Shown here in pieces: positions 16,428-24,706 of a stretch of DNA of 64,000 nt (its first letter is position 1; every line of letters starts with the position of its first letter). A model generated the notes under the pieces. That model saw only the letters and a program-made list of their open reading frames with translations, was not told the DNA's origin and ran no database searches. The position numbers and the translations under genes are program-made. Source of the stretch: Oceanobacillus damuensis (lineage in GTDB: Bacteria; Bacillota; Bacilli; Bacillales; Amphibacillaceae); NCBI RefSeq assembly GCF_001618145.1, contig NZ_LQNF01000004.1:1-64000 (forward strand). The letters run 5' to 3'.

Positions 16428-17741
16428 ATGGATTATCGAGAACAGAAAGAGACAGGATCATATGATAATTTCGAACGACCTAATGATACAGAAGAATCTG
16501 AAATAGAGAATGCCGAAGCGAGCGAGCAAGAAAACAGTCCGCATCACGAGACACAAACAGAACAAAGAAGCACAACAAAAGGCAAAAATAACTGGAAGAG
16601 CGGTATTTTCGGCGGGGTGATCGGAGGTGCAGTTTCCGCTCTAATTGTTGCCTTCCTGTTCATCTCTAATATAATTCCACTTAATGAAACTAGTGAGAAT
16701 AACAATGAATCCGCAAATAATGATTCTTCTCCAACTGCTGTACAAACGCTGGCTGCAGAAGAAGCCGATGTTTCCACAGATATCAACGAAGTGGCCGAAA
16801 CGGTAGTTGGAGTAGTAAACCTTCAGCAGCAAAGTGTCTGGACAGGAAGCCAAGAAGCCGGGACTGGATCTGGAATCATTTATAAGAAGGAAGACGGAAA
16901 GGCATATATCGTTACAAATCAGCATGTCGTGGACGGTGCCGAGGAAGTGGAAATTGTTTTAAATGAAGAGGAACGGATTCCAGCCACAGTTTTAGGGGAA
17001 GATGCTTTGACTGATTTGGCAGTATTACAAATTGATGGAGAAAAAATAGATAAGGTTGCCAATTTAGGATCATCCGAAGATTTACAGGTCGGTGAAACGG
17101 TCCTTGCCATAGGGAATCCTTTAGGGTTGGAATTTGCCAACACAGTAACAAAAGGGATTATCAGCGGCATAAATCGCTCCGTTAATGTGGATACGAACAG
17201 TGATGGTCAAGCTGACTGGGTAACAGAGGTTCTGCAGACAGATGCTGCAATTAACCCAGGTAACAGTGGAGGGGCCCTCGTAAACACGGCCGGAGAAGTT
17301 ATCGGCATCAATTCCATGAAAATTGCCCAGAGTACTGTTGAAGGTATCGGATTTGCAATTCCAATTGATTCGGCCCTTCCTATAATGGAACAGCTTGAAA
17401 CGGAAGGCGAAGTTTCACGTCCATTGATCGGTATCAGCACTGCATCCCTGAATCAGGTACCACCACAATACCGCTATGAAATCAATCTCCCGGATGATGT
17501 GGAAGGTGGAATGGTCATAGCCAATGTGCAACAAGGGTCACCTGCTGACGATGCAGGACTGCAGCAATTCGATGTCATCACTAAAATCAATGGCCAGGAG
17601 GTAACAACTATTCTGGAACTTCGAAAATACTTGTATTCTGAAACAAGTATCGGCGATAATATCGAAGTAGAATATATCCGTGATGGCGAGCAGCATACAA
17701 CTACACTGGTGTTGGAGGAATTAAACCGACAAGCGCAATAA
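16428..17741 (+). CDS. htrA: HtrA-like membrane-anchored serine protease
   Basis: The 437-residue protein has an acidic cytoplasmic N-terminus, one membrane helix (about residues 60-82), a trypsin-like domain and a C-terminal PDZ domain (from about residue 335). The catalytic triad is visible: His in VTNQHVVDG, Asp in ALTDLAVLQ and Ser in NPGNSGGAL. It degrades or refolds misfolded proteins outside the membrane. I start it at ATG 16428 after GAGGTGA; in-frame sequence further upstream is the intergenic region. It diverges from cssRS, the arrangement seen for htrB in B. subtilis, so htrB is an equally good name. A terminator follows at 17765. Confidence 0.92.
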   Translation: MDYREQKETGSYDNFERPNDTEESEIENAEASEQENSPHHETQTEQRSTTKGKNNWKSGIFGGVIGGAVSALIVAFLFISNIIPLNETSENNNESANNDSSPTAVQTLAAEEADVSTDINEVAETVVGVVNLQQQSVWTGSQEAGTGSGIIYKKEDGKAYIVTNQHVVDGAEEVEIVLNEEERIPATVLGEDALTDLAVLQIDGEKIDKVANLGSSEDLQVGETVLAIGNPLGLEFANTVTKGIISGINRSVNVDTNSDGQADWVTEVLQTDAAINPGNSGGALVNTAGEVIGINSMKIAQSTVEGIGFAIPIDSALPIMEQLETEGEVSRPLIGISTASLNQVPPQYRYEINLPDDVEGGMVIANVQQGSPADDAGLQQFDVITKINGQEVTTILELRKYLYSETSIGDNIEVEYIRDGEQHTTTLVLEELNRQAQ

Positions 17742-17764
17742 ATGTACTGCTTTAACCAAATTGT

Positions 17765-17796
17765 AAAAGAAGGGAAATCCCCTTCTTTTTTTGTTT
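17765..17796 (+). terminator. Terminator of htrA
   Basis: AAAGAAGGG pairs with CCCTTCTTT around a short loop, followed by a long T-run. Confidence 0.85.
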
Positions 17797-17883
17797 TTAA
17801 TGGCACATTATTTTTTGAAATTTTAAAAGGAATAAGGTGAATGATGTCGATGTAATCTGTATTTTTTGGACAAAAACATGTAA

Positions 17884-17940
17884 AAGAAAAAAGCCGAACT
17901 AATTCGAATCCCAACTAAAGAATCCTGAATCATAGTTCGG
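17884..17940 (-). terminator. Terminator of yteA
   Basis: On the minus strand CCGAACTA and TAGTTCGG enclose a 31-base loop with some internal pairing, followed by CTTTTTTC. It lies 43 bases after the yteA stop codon. Confidence 0.65.
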
Positions 17941-17982
17941 ATTTTACTATAACTAAGCCACTCTTGTCACAGCCTCTTTCAT

Positions 17983-18654
17983 TCATTCCGTTTCTTCTTC
18001 CTCATACTTATTATGATTTGGAGTTACCCCACTGAATTTCCCATGAATATCCGCTGCCAGGAAGTTTTCCACATCCTCAACAGAACCAACACGATCATCA
18101 CTGTTTGAAAACATTTCGTTATAATGATCTTTGTCTCCATATAAATCTGACTGGGTTTCTGAAGTTCCATACCTGCTCACTTCCTGCCACGTATCCTCGG
18201 CATCATAGCTAACCTGTTCTTCATCTTTGACTTCATTTGGATTTATGTTAGGGCTGAACACTTCTTCCTCAATTGTTCGCTGGTTATCGAACGTATTATT
18301 TTTGGCGTGTTCTATACATTTATCTGTAGTCGGAACTGCTGCCAAACGTTCATAAGGTATATCCGCTCCACAAGTAGTGCATATCCCGTAAGTCCCTTCT
18401 TCGATCGCATGTAATGCTTCATTAATTTCTTCCAATTCATTTTCGGCATGTTCATTCAGTGCGAGATCCTTTTCTCTCTCAAAGAGCTCTGTCCCGGTGT
18501 CTCCCGGATGGTTATCATAATTTGATAACTCACTCACCGTTTCTTGAGCAAATTCATATTTCATACCAAAGTGGTCCTTTATATGGTCAATTAATTCCGT
18601 TTGCCTTTGCGATAAATCAGCTTTGCATTTTGATAGTTGCTCTTTAGTAATCAT
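17983..18654 (-). CDS. yteA: YteA family TraR/DksA-type zinc-finger protein
   Basis: The 223-residue protein resembles B. subtilis YteA. It has an N-terminal coiled-coil-like part, the conserved NYDNHPGDTGTELFEREKD stretch (about residues 46-64), a DksA-type finger with CTTCG and a later KCIEHA, then an acidic tail rich in short YteA-like motifs. DksA relatives bind RNA polymerase through the secondary channel; YteA is a sporulation-associated protein without a defined reaction. The finger reads C-x2-C and C-x2-H, so one usual Cys is replaced by His. ATG 18654 follows GAGGAGGA. It is a single gene. Confidence 0.88.
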   Translation of the reverse strand: MITKEQLSKCKADLSQRQTELIDHIKDHFGMKYEFAQETVSELSNYDNHPGDTGTELFEREKDLALNEHAENELEEINEALHAIEEGTYGICTTCGADIPYERLAAVPTTDKCIEHAKNNTFDNQRTIEEEVFSPNINPNEVKDEEQVSYDAEDTWQEVSRYGTSETQSDLYGDKDHYNEMFSNSDDRVGSVEDVENFLAADIHGKFSGVTPNHNKYEEEETE

Positions 18655-18955
18655 GGATGTCCTCCTCTATATATTACCGAAAGTTGCGTGCTATCTATAC
18701 TATGTGTAAAAGCTTTGTATTGATTCCTGATTAGCCTTCCCAAATCATGTCAAAAAGGGTAATGTCATCCTTCAGATACGTATCCGACTGAAAGCAAAAG
18801 CTGAATAAAAATCTTCGAGGCAGTCTTAAGCTTGAATTTTCATGATCATGCCATGCTTTCCACCCTTCGACTAAATATTAATTGAAATTGCAGGAAATTG
18901 TCGCACGTTTGTAGAATTAAGAATATATATCAAGGATAAAAGGAGAATCGCATTG

Positions 18956-19834
18956 ATGCTTTCGACAGAGACTACAGTTGGATTCGTTGGTACAGGCGTT
19001 ATGGGGAAAAGTATGGCTCGAAACCTGATGAATGCAGGATATTCCGTTAATGTCTACACACGTACAAAGGAGAAATCACAAGAGTTGCTTGACAATGGTG
19101 CTGAATGGATGGAGACAGCAGCCGAAGTTGCAGCCACTTCCAATGTAATTATTACAATGGTTGGGTATCCGTCAGATGTGGAAGAAGTTTATTATGGAGA
19201 AAATGGCATTCTGGAAAATGCAAAAGCCGGATCCTATACTGTGGACATGACAACGTCCAAGCCATCACTGGCAAAACAAATTTATAGGAAGGCTAGAGAT
19301 AAGGGTATCTTTGCTTTAGATGCTCCAGTTTCCGGTGGTGATATCGGTGCCAAAAGCGGTAAACTTGCCATAATGGTCGGCGGGGACGAAGAAGCGTTCG
19401 CAAACCTCCTCCCTCTTTTTGAAGTAATCGGAGAAAATATTCTCCTCCAAGGTAAAGCTGGTGCTGGGCAGCATACAAAAATGGCAAATCAAATTACCAT
19501 CGCCTCCAATATGATTGGGGTCTGTGAATCAATAATGTATGCAAAAAAAGCCGGTCTCGATCCTGAGCGTGTTCTGCAAAGCATCACAACCGGCGCGGCA
19601 GCAAGTTTCTCGCTTACCAAGCTTGCTCCCCGTATGCTTCAGGGCGATTTTGCACCCGGTTTCTATGTGAAACATTTTATTAAGGATATGACCATAGCCA
19701 TTGAATCAGCAGAAGAACTTGGGTTGACCACTCCAGGCTTATCCCTGTCACTAAAATTATACAAAGAACTCGCGGCAAAAGGTGAGGAAGATAGCGGTAC
19801 ACAGGCTCTGATTAAGCTTTTTGAGCAGGGCTGA
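18956..19834 (+). CDS. ykwC: NAD(P)-dependent beta-hydroxyacid dehydrogenase, YkwC type
   Basis: The 292-residue enzyme belongs to the 3-hydroxyisobutyrate dehydrogenase family. It has a Rossmann dinucleotide motif GFVGTGVMG near the start, the substrate motif DAPVSGGDIGAKSG (about residues 122-135) and the catalytic Lys in GQHTKMANQ. It closely resembles B. subtilis YkwC; its natural substrate is not established. AGGAG at 18941 could serve either TTG 18953 (seven bases) or ATG 18956 (ten bases); I prefer ATG. It ends 22 bases before the convergent small gene, with no clear terminator between them. Confidence 0.88.
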   Translation: MLSTETTVGFVGTGVMGKSMARNLMNAGYSVNVYTRTKEKSQELLDNGAEWMETAAEVAATSNVIITMVGYPSDVEEVYYGENGILENAKAGSYTVDMTTSKPSLAKQIYRKARDKGIFALDAPVSGGDIGAKSGKLAIMVGGDEEAFANLLPLFEVIGENILLQGKAGAGQHTKMANQITIASNMIGVCESIMYAKKAGLDPERVLQSITTGAAASFSLTKLAPRMLQGDFAPGFYVKHFIKDMTIAIESAEELGLTTPGLSLSLKLYKELAAKGEEDSGTQALIKLFEQG

Positions 19835-19856
19835 CAACTACGAAAAGCGGGGATTT

Positions 19857-20165
19857 TCATTTCTCCTGCTTTTCTATGTATTCCTGGACAACAAAAGCCA
19901 AATCGTCATTGCCAAAGAGCTGTAACACATTTAAGACAGTCTGGTCAGGAATCTCTTCGGACTCATGTGCAGGTACTGTCAATTCGAGCACTTCTGTCAT
20001 CGTATTATTTTTTTCCTGATGTGGATATGCCTCTACATAAAGTTTCTCGGGGTCTAACCCATTATTGATGCACCACTGCGAAAAAATTAGAATCATCATC
20101 CGTTCATCTTTTTGATAGCTTTCAATCACTTGCTTTTCCATTTCATTTTTATTAATCTGATTCAC
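19857..20165 (-). CDS. Conserved hypothetical protein, about 100 residues
   Basis: This is a soluble, acidic protein of about 100 residues. I do not recognise the family. It overlaps the methyltransferase gene by 14 bases, which implies translational coupling. The start is unusual. The GTG at 20165 lies within the ribosome-site-like AGAAAGCAGGTGA, and an ATT at 20156 sits at the ideal distance; the first ATG (residue 9 from the GTG) has no site. It may assist or be regulated with the methyltransferase, but nothing in the sequence states a function. Confidence 0.6.
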   Translation of the reverse strand: MNQINKNEMEKQVIESYQKDERMMILIFSQWCINNGLDPEKLYVEAYPHQEKNNTMTEVLELTVPAHESEEIPDQTVLNVLQLFGNDDLAFVVQEYIEKQEK

Positions 20166-20844
20166 CTGCTTTCTTCAATAAGAACACCCACATAAATGTT
20201 AAAGCCTGTTTTAATTTAGTAGGGAGACTTTCCATATTTACTGCTTTTGCACCTTCTTTATAAACACCAAAACCATCTGCATATCCCAGCCCAAGATCTG
20301 CAGCAAGCTTACGGAACTCCCAAGGCATCATCGTATTGCAGATTGCCTTTTCACCAACCAGCCGTCCATAACTGTTTTCCCTTGGACCAGCTGTTGGACC
20401 AAGTACTCCTGCACAAATAATTCCACCATCTTTTACCACACGTTTTAATTCATTGATTGCCTGCAGTGGGTTTTCCACCCATTCCAGTACATTGATGGCC
20501 ATAACTGCATCAAAATAATTATCCTCAAAAGGAATTTCGTTTACATCCCCCTGCATAAAGGAAATATTCCTTTCTTTCCTTCTGGTGTTTGCCAAACGAA
20601 TCATTTCCTCGGATAAATCGATCCCGGTAACCTGGAAACCACTTTGATATAGTTTAGTGGTGCCATAGCCGTCTCCACACCCAATATCAAGCACTTTGCT
20701 TCCCTGTTTTAAATGGCTGGACAACAGTGGCACAATATCTTTTCTGCTTCCATTATCCCACATATCCCTGCTTTTTTTATTCCAAAAGGCTGCCCTGTTA
20801 TCCCATTCCGATGCAGATTCTGATTTCCAATTGAATGATGACAT
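20152..20844 (-). CDS. Class I SAM-dependent methyltransferase
   Basis: The 230-residue protein has a Rossmann-type methyltransferase fold. The SAM-binding motif I is VLDIGCGDGYGT (about residues 53-64), followed by GIDLSEEMI, the acidic QGDVNEIPFED segment and AINVLEWVENP. It belongs to the broad Methyltransf_11 group; the substrate cannot be told from sequence. ATG 20844 follows a GGGGG site. The cold-shock gene terminator lies just upstream, so this gene begins its own transcript, coupled to the following small gene. Confidence 0.85.
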   Translation of the reverse strand: MSSFNWKSESASEWDNRAAFWNKKSRDMWDNGSRKDIVPLLSSHLKQGSKVLDIGCGDGYGTTKLYQSGFQVTGIDLSEEMIRLANTRRKERNISFMQGDVNEIPFEDNYFDAVMAINVLEWVENPLQAINELKRVVKDGGIICAGVLGPTAGPRENSYGRLVGEKAICNTMMPWEFRKLAADLGLGYADGFGVYKEGAKAVNMESLPTKLKQALTFMWVFLLKKAGESD

Positions 20845-20863
20845 GGAATCCCCCTTTTCTTAA

Positions 20864-20900
20864 CCAAAAAAAGACTTATCCCGATAAGAGACAAGTCTTT
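20864..20900 (-). terminator. Terminator of the cold-shock gene
   Basis: On the minus strand AAAGACTTGTC pairs with GATAAGTCTTT, followed by seven T residues. Confidence 0.85.
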
Positions 20901-20914
20901 ATAATTATTATATA

Positions 20915-21112
20915 TTACAGGCGAGTTACGTTAGCAGCCTGTGGTCCACGGTTACCTTCAACGATTTCAAATTCAACTTCTTGACCTTCTTCAAGCGTTT
21001 TGAAACCTTCAGCCTGGATTGCTGAGAAGTGTACGAATACGTCATCTCCATCTTCGCGCTCGATAAAACCGAAACCTTTTTCTGCATTAAACCATTTTAC
21101 TTTACCAGTCAT
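20915..21112 (-). CDS. Cold-shock protein (CspA/CspB family)
   Basis: The 65-residue single cold-shock domain is a small beta-barrel RNA/DNA-binding protein that melts mRNA structure in the cold and in stationary phase. RNP1 is KGFGFIE and RNP2 is VFVHF. It resembles the CspB/CspD proteins of Bacillus; I cannot decide which paralogue. ATG 21112 follows AAGGAGGT. The predicted promoter lies about 120 bases upstream, leaving the long leader typical of cold-inducible csp genes. A good terminator follows. Confidence 0.95.
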   Translation of the reverse strand: MTGKVKWFNAEKGFGFIEREDGDDVFVHFSAIQAEGFKTLEEGQEVEFEIVEGNRGPQAANVTRL

Positions 21113-21228
21113 TTAAATGACCTCCTTATACAATATCGTGCAAAGTAATTGAATCATAAATACTTTCCACCATCTTGAACAAGAGATCGTAAAGTATTAT
21201 TCAACTTCAATTTCCTTTTGCTAGTTTA

Positions 21229-21257
21229 ACTTTATCTTTTTTTAAAATAAAATGCAA
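21229..21257 (-). promoter_or_regulatory. Promoter and long 5' leader of the csp gene
   Basis: Minus strand: TTGCAT (21252-21257), 17 bases, TAAAGT (21229-21234). A start near 21222 would give a leader of about 110 bases before the ATG at 21112, similar to csp leaders that act as RNA thermosensors. Confidence 0.6.
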
Positions 21258-21683
21258 GCGTTTCTATATTAATTTATGGTAAAAACTAATTGATTTTCAC
21301 CTAAATAAAAGGAGCTAAAAGAAGGGATATTTTCATGTATGGTAAAAGAGGGCTAATCTGAAGTAAACACTTTGGGATTCGCCTAGCCTGTGGCTGAACC
21401 CCAAATACGCTTAAACAAAATCTCCCCGCCTGCATTTTCAGGTGGGGATGATTTTATAAATACTGTACTCATTTTTTTGAGTGAAAATTACAAATAATCA
21501 TTAGCTTGGGTATACTGTTTAAATTGACTTTAGTTTTTTAAGATAATATCGCCTAACGAAGACGATTCTTTTTAGGATAAATAGACCGCAAAAATAAGCG
21601 GGAAAGGACACTGCCTGCTTTATGCAGATAATTTATATCTCCCTGACATTTCTTACCTTTCTAATAATCATTACATTAACTTA
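21258..21683. other. Gene-free stretch with two hairpins
   Basis: No gene of useful size is visible. TTTGGG and CCCAAA form a hairpin at about 21371-21404, and CCCCGCCTG/CAGGTGGGG forms a second at about 21423-21446. An eight-codon reading frame (ATG near 21336, after AGGAG) precedes them. This could be a decayed IS200/IS605-type end or an RNA; evidence is thin. Confidence 0.35.
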
Positions 21684-22118
21684 TTAGAGAATATCCAAGC
21701 TGGCGACGATAGCTACAAGAATCTGTACTAATAATTGGATATTAACTGCTATATCCGTGTCAGTTGTAGTGATTTCAACATTTCTGGAGCCTTCTATAAT
21801 CGTTTTCTGACGATTGCTTTGTCTTGTTTTGGAGACTTGGTTGAAATCTTGCATGACATGCTTTGCCTGGTCAGAATCTCCAATGGTTATACTAAGAACT
21901 ACGGCAATTGCAACCTGAATACCAAGCTGCAAAGAAACTGCTGCTTGCGTATCTGTTGTAGTAACATCAATACCTTCAGAATCCTTTATTATAATCCATT
22001 CATTTGATACTTGCTTAATGGAATCGTGCTGAACAGCCTCTTGTTCAACAACTGCGTTATCATCGCTATCAGTATCACAATGGTCTAAAGCTCGCCATTC
22101 TTTAAGCTGCTTTGTCAT
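21684..22118 (-). CDS. CotX-like spore coat protein
   Basis: The 144-residue protein contains two copies of the CotX/CotV-type hydrophobic module. The first includes TTTDTQAAVSLQLGIQVAIA and the second TTTDTDIAVNIQLLVQ; both are followed by valine- and isoleucine-rich strands. CotX proteins form the insoluble outer coat or crust of Bacillus spores. I chose ATG 22118 after GAGGTG. It follows a second CotX-like gene by 32 bases, so the two are probably one mother-cell operon. The N-terminal 35 residues are polar and acidic. Confidence 0.85.
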   Translation of the reverse strand: MTKQLKEWRALDHCDTDSDDNAVVEQEAVQHDSIKQVSNEWIIIKDSEGIDVTTTDTQAAVSLQLGIQVAIAVVLSITIGDSDQAKHVMQDFNQVSKTRQSNRQKTIIEGSRNVEITTTDTDIAVNIQLLVQILVAIVASLDIL

Positions 22119-22150
22119 TCTACACACCTCTTTTCATCATTATTTTTGTT

Positions 22151-22699
22151 TTATAAGATATCGACTATAACTGTTAACGCAACTAGTAGCTGCAGCAAAA
22201 CTTGAATATTGATTGCTAGGTCTGTATCCGTAGTTGTAATATTGGCATCTTTTGTATTATAGATATAGATTTTCTGTTTGTTAGACTGCGTCATATCAAA
22301 TTGTTGCATTAACTCTTGTGATACTGCTTCACTTCGATCAGTATCTCCAATTGTAATTCTAAGAACCAGCGCAATTGCCAGTTGTAATCCCGCTTGAAGT
22401 GATACTCCTGCTTGTGTATCCGTGGTATTAATCACGATATCACAGGATTCTTTCACCCAAATCAGCTCGGCTGACTCTTGATCCATAAATGCATATTCGC
22501 TCCCCTCTTGGGAAACTGTTTCATCATTGTTATTATCTAATTTGTAATTGAATTCTGGTTTACTGCTTAATCCATGTTTGCATTTCCCGCTGCAATTATT
22601 GCCGCAGCTGCACTTGTGACGACCTTCGCTATCTAAATAAAAATGTTTATTTTTACGACTGTAGCCATAAGGGGCCCTTGAAATTCTATAAACTGCCAT
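22151..22699 (-). CDS. CotX-like spore coat protein with Cys-rich N-terminus
   Basis: The 182-residue paralogue of the downstream gene has the same two hydrophobic CotX modules (NTTDTQAGVSLQAGLQLAIA and TTTDTDLAINIQVLLQ). Before them is an N-terminal segment rich in Tyr, Lys and Cys, including CSCGNNCSGKC, which could give disulphide or metal cross-links in the spore crust. ATG 22699 follows AAAGGAG. The GC-rich internal duplication and tandem gene arrangement suggest repeated duplication of one module. A CATAAATTA motif upstream fits a sigma-K -10 box. Confidence 0.87.
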   Translation of the reverse strand: MAVYRISRAPYGYSRKNKHFYLDSEGRHKCSCGNNCSGKCKHGLSSKPEFNYKLDNNNDETVSQEGSEYAFMDQESAELIWVKESCDIVINTTDTQAGVSLQAGLQLAIALVLRITIGDTDRSEAVSQELMQQFDMTQSNKQKIYIYNTKDANITTTDTDLAINIQVLLQLLVALTVIVDIL

Positions 22700-22728
22700 A
22701 TTGACACTCCTTTCTTGTGGTTATAGGA

Positions 22729-22737
22729 TAATTTATG
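22729..22737 (-). promoter_or_regulatory. Possible sigma-K -10 box for the coat operon
   Basis: CATAAATTA on the minus strand fits the sigma-K -10 pattern CATANNNTA and lies 30 bases upstream of the first coat gene. A -35 AC at the usual distance is not evident. Confidence 0.35.
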
Positions 22738-22782
22738 GTTTTTACAACCAGAAGATTGTACAGATGCACTAGTGCCATGAAA

Positions 22783-22813
22783 AATAAAGAAAACACCTAT
22801 CAAGAGGTGTTTT
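22783..22813 (-). terminator. Terminator of the 67-residue gene
   Basis: AAAACACCT pairs with AGGTGTTTT on the minus strand, followed by CTTTATT. It separates this gene from the coat operon. Confidence 0.8.
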
Positions 22814-22822
22814 CCTTCAGTT

Positions 22823-23026
22823 TTATTCACTTGTTTCATTATTTCTGCTATTGAATTGGTCCACCTGTTTCTTTAGATCCTCTACCATTTCTCTAAGCAC
22901 TTTTTTCTGCTCATCTGTTAAGTTCTTTTTCAGCTCTTCAGGTTTAATTCCGTTTTTTTTAAATATACTATCAACCGCTAATTCCACTACTTTTTCAGGG
23001 ACCATTGGTTTGGATGCATCACTCAT
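22823..23026 (-). CDS. Small helical protein, possibly spore-coat associated (CotW-like)
   Basis: The 67-residue charged protein is predicted to be mostly helical, with LSDEQKK-like and MVEDLKKQVDQF segments. It lies directly upstream of two CotX-like genes and vaguely resembles CotW, a short helical protein of the B. subtilis cotVWX cluster. That resemblance comes from memory and is weak. I prefer ATG 23026, eight bases after AAGGTG, over the GTG at 23032, which is too close to the site. It has its own terminator. Confidence 0.6.
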   Translation of the reverse strand: MSDASKPMVPEKVVELAVDSIFKKNGIKPEELKKNLTDEQKKVLREMVEDLKKQVDQFNSRNNETSE

Positions 23027-23168
23027 GTTCACTTCACCTTCTTTCTTTAAATATAATTTATATTATGGTTAGCCGTCATGAAGTGACTATGCTGTTGTCT
23101 ATGTATGCTACTGTCGATATTTCTGAAATGGGCTGAAAATGACTATTTTTCAGTGAATTCCTCCCAAC

Positions 23169-23310
23169 GCTTCATGCCTTGATATATCTGGGTATATGAA
23201 TGGTGCCAAATAAATTTAATTACATAAGATAAACAGAACGAAATTTTTTATAGGGCTTAGGGTTATTATTTAGTCAACAAAGTGGAGATTAAGTCCCTCC
23301 ACCTTTTTTC
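23169..23310 (+). ncRNA. Candidate sigma-B-dependent small RNA (promoter plus orphan terminator)
   Basis: GCTTCA (23169-23174), 15 bases and a perfect GGGTAT (23190-23195) could be a sigma-B promoter. About 85 bases later GTGGAG and CTCCAC (23282-23302) form a hairpin followed by CTTTTTTC, a terminator with no gene before it. The implied transcript is about 105 bases, without a credible coding frame. The -35 match is only four of six. Confidence 0.35.
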
Positions 23311-23521
23311 TATTAAAAGAGTTCTACCGGTTACAAAATAAAATGCGATGATTAAATCGGGGGCTAGTTCTGTAAATAAGCTGGAAGTCATATGTAACCA
23401 TAATCTTCACTTTGAATTAATTTCGATTCGCTGTTATAATATCTTTTGCAAGATGTTTAAAACCAAATATCGACACCGACATTTGTATCTTGCAAATATA
23501 AATGAACAGGTGGTAATAAAA

Positions 23522-24493
23522 ATGGAAAGCAATAAGAATTATCAAGTTTTATTGTATTATAACTATGTGCATATTGAAGATCCCGAGGGCTTTGCAGCTG
23601 AACATCTCCAGTTTTGCAAAGACTTAGATCTAAAAGGGCGGATTTTGGTAGCCAAGGAAGGAATCAACGGGACTGTTTCCGGAACCATTGAACAAACCCA
23701 AAAATATATGGATGCAATGCATAATGATCCACGCTTTGCAGATATGGTATTTAAAGTAGATGCCCATGATGGTCATGCATTCAAGAAAATGCATGTTCGT
23801 CCACGTAAAGAATTGGTCACACTTCGTCTGGAAGATGATGTCAATCCTCATGAAACTACTGGTAAATATTTGGATCCAAAAGAATTTTTCGAAGCCATGC
23901 AGGATGAAAACACGGTCGTGCTGGATGCCCGTAATGATTATGAGTATGATTTGGGACATTTTCGTGGCGCGGTTAGACCAGACATTAAAACCTTCCGCGA
24001 CCTACCTGAATGGGTCCGTGAGAACAAGGAACTGCTCGAAGGTAAAAAAGTATTGACCTACTGTACTGGCGGCATTCGCTGTGAGAAATTCTCTGGGTGG
24101 CTTGTAAAGGAAGGCTTTGAAGATGTAGGACAGCTGCACGGCGGAATCGTCACCTACGGAAAAGATCCTGAAGTTCAAGGAGATCTATGGGATGGACAAT
24201 TGTACGTATTCGATGAGCGCATCGCTGTTCCAGTCAATCAAAAAGAACACGTTGTAGTAGGCGTTGATTATTTTGATGGACAACCTTGTGAAAGATATAT
24301 AAATTGTGCAAACCCTGAATGCAACAAACAAATTTTATGTTCTGAAGAAAATGAGCATAAATATTTGCGCGGCTGCACACACAACTGTCGTGTGAGCCCT
24401 CGCAACATGTATGTGAAAGAACACAATCTTTCTGCTGAGGAAGTTGAAGAAAGACTGGCACTTCTAGGAGAGAGCATGAAGCAGGAAGCTTAA
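23522..24493 (+). CDS. trhO: tRNA uridine(34) hydroxylase TrhO (rhodanese-like)
   Basis: The 323-residue cytoplasmic enzyme helps form 5-hydroxyuridine at the wobble position of tRNAs, the first step to 5-methoxyuridine in Bacillus. An N-terminal acylphosphatase-like domain is followed by a rhodanese domain whose active Cys lies in [14 protein letters not shown] (about residues 178-191), and a Cys-rich C-terminus ([17 protein letters not shown]). ATG 23522 follows AGGTGG; upstream in-frame sequence from 23348 is untranslated leader. Terminator directly after the gene. Confidence 0.93.
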   Translation: MESNKNYQVLLYYNYVHIEDPEGFAAEHLQFCKDLDLKGRILVAKEGINGTVSGTIEQTQKYMDAMHNDPRFADMVFKVDAHDGHAFKKMHVRPRKELVTLRLEDDVNPHETTGKYLDPKEFFEAMQDENTVVLDARNDYEYDLGHFRGAVRPDIKTFRDLPEWVRENKELLEGKKVLTYCTGGIRCEKFSGWLVKEGFEDVGQLHGGIVTYGKDPEVQGDLWDGQLYVFDERIAVPVNQKEHVVVGVDYFDGQPCERYINCANPECNKQILCSEENEHKYLRGCTHNCRVSPRNMYVKEHNLSAEEVEERLALLGESMKQEA

Positions 24494-24505
24494 TATAATG
24501 AAGAG

Positions 24506-24538
24506 AAAACGACTATATTTACGGGTCGTTTTTTTTCT
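24506..24538 (+). terminator. Terminator of trhO
   Basis: AAAACGAC pairs with GTCGTTTT around an 11-base loop, followed by a T-run. Confidence 0.8.
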
Positions 24539-24550
24539 TGGCAGATAATA

Positions 24551-24620
24551 TAAAACTTCCTATCTGCATAAGTGCAACTAAGCTGTCACAGAAAGGCTTG
24601 GTGACAACCAAGTTTTCTAA
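24551..24620 (+). repeat. Repeat family II, copy 1
   Basis: This block closely matches 41641-41724. Shared blocks are CCTATCTGCATAAGTGCAAC, GCTGTCAC-GAAA and GCTTGGTG-CAACCAAGTTTT. The CTTGG/CCAAG part forms a hairpin. It sits right after the trhO terminator and just before the yflT promoter. Confidence 0.7.
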
Positions 24621-24634
24621 CACTATTGGAAGAT

Positions 24635-24660
24635 GTTTCAAAAAGGATTAGCGGGGAATA
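24635..24660 (+). promoter_or_regulatory. Candidate sigma-B promoter for the YflT-like gene
   Basis: GTTTCA (24635-24640), 14 bases, GGAATA (24655-24660). The -35 matches five of six positions; the -10 is weaker. It lies about 47 bases before the start codon, and YflT of B. subtilis is a sigma-B general stress protein. Confidence 0.45.
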
Positions 24661-24706
24661 TGTTTTACATGAGTCAATTTCGAACTCTTTAGGAGGTAAG
24701 TATAAA

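Noticed and set aside
21423-21446. Palindrome CCCCGCCTG/CAGGTGGGG as an IS200/IS605 end
   Set aside because: No TnpA or TnpB coding sequence or second end lies nearby; the hairpin alone is insufficient.
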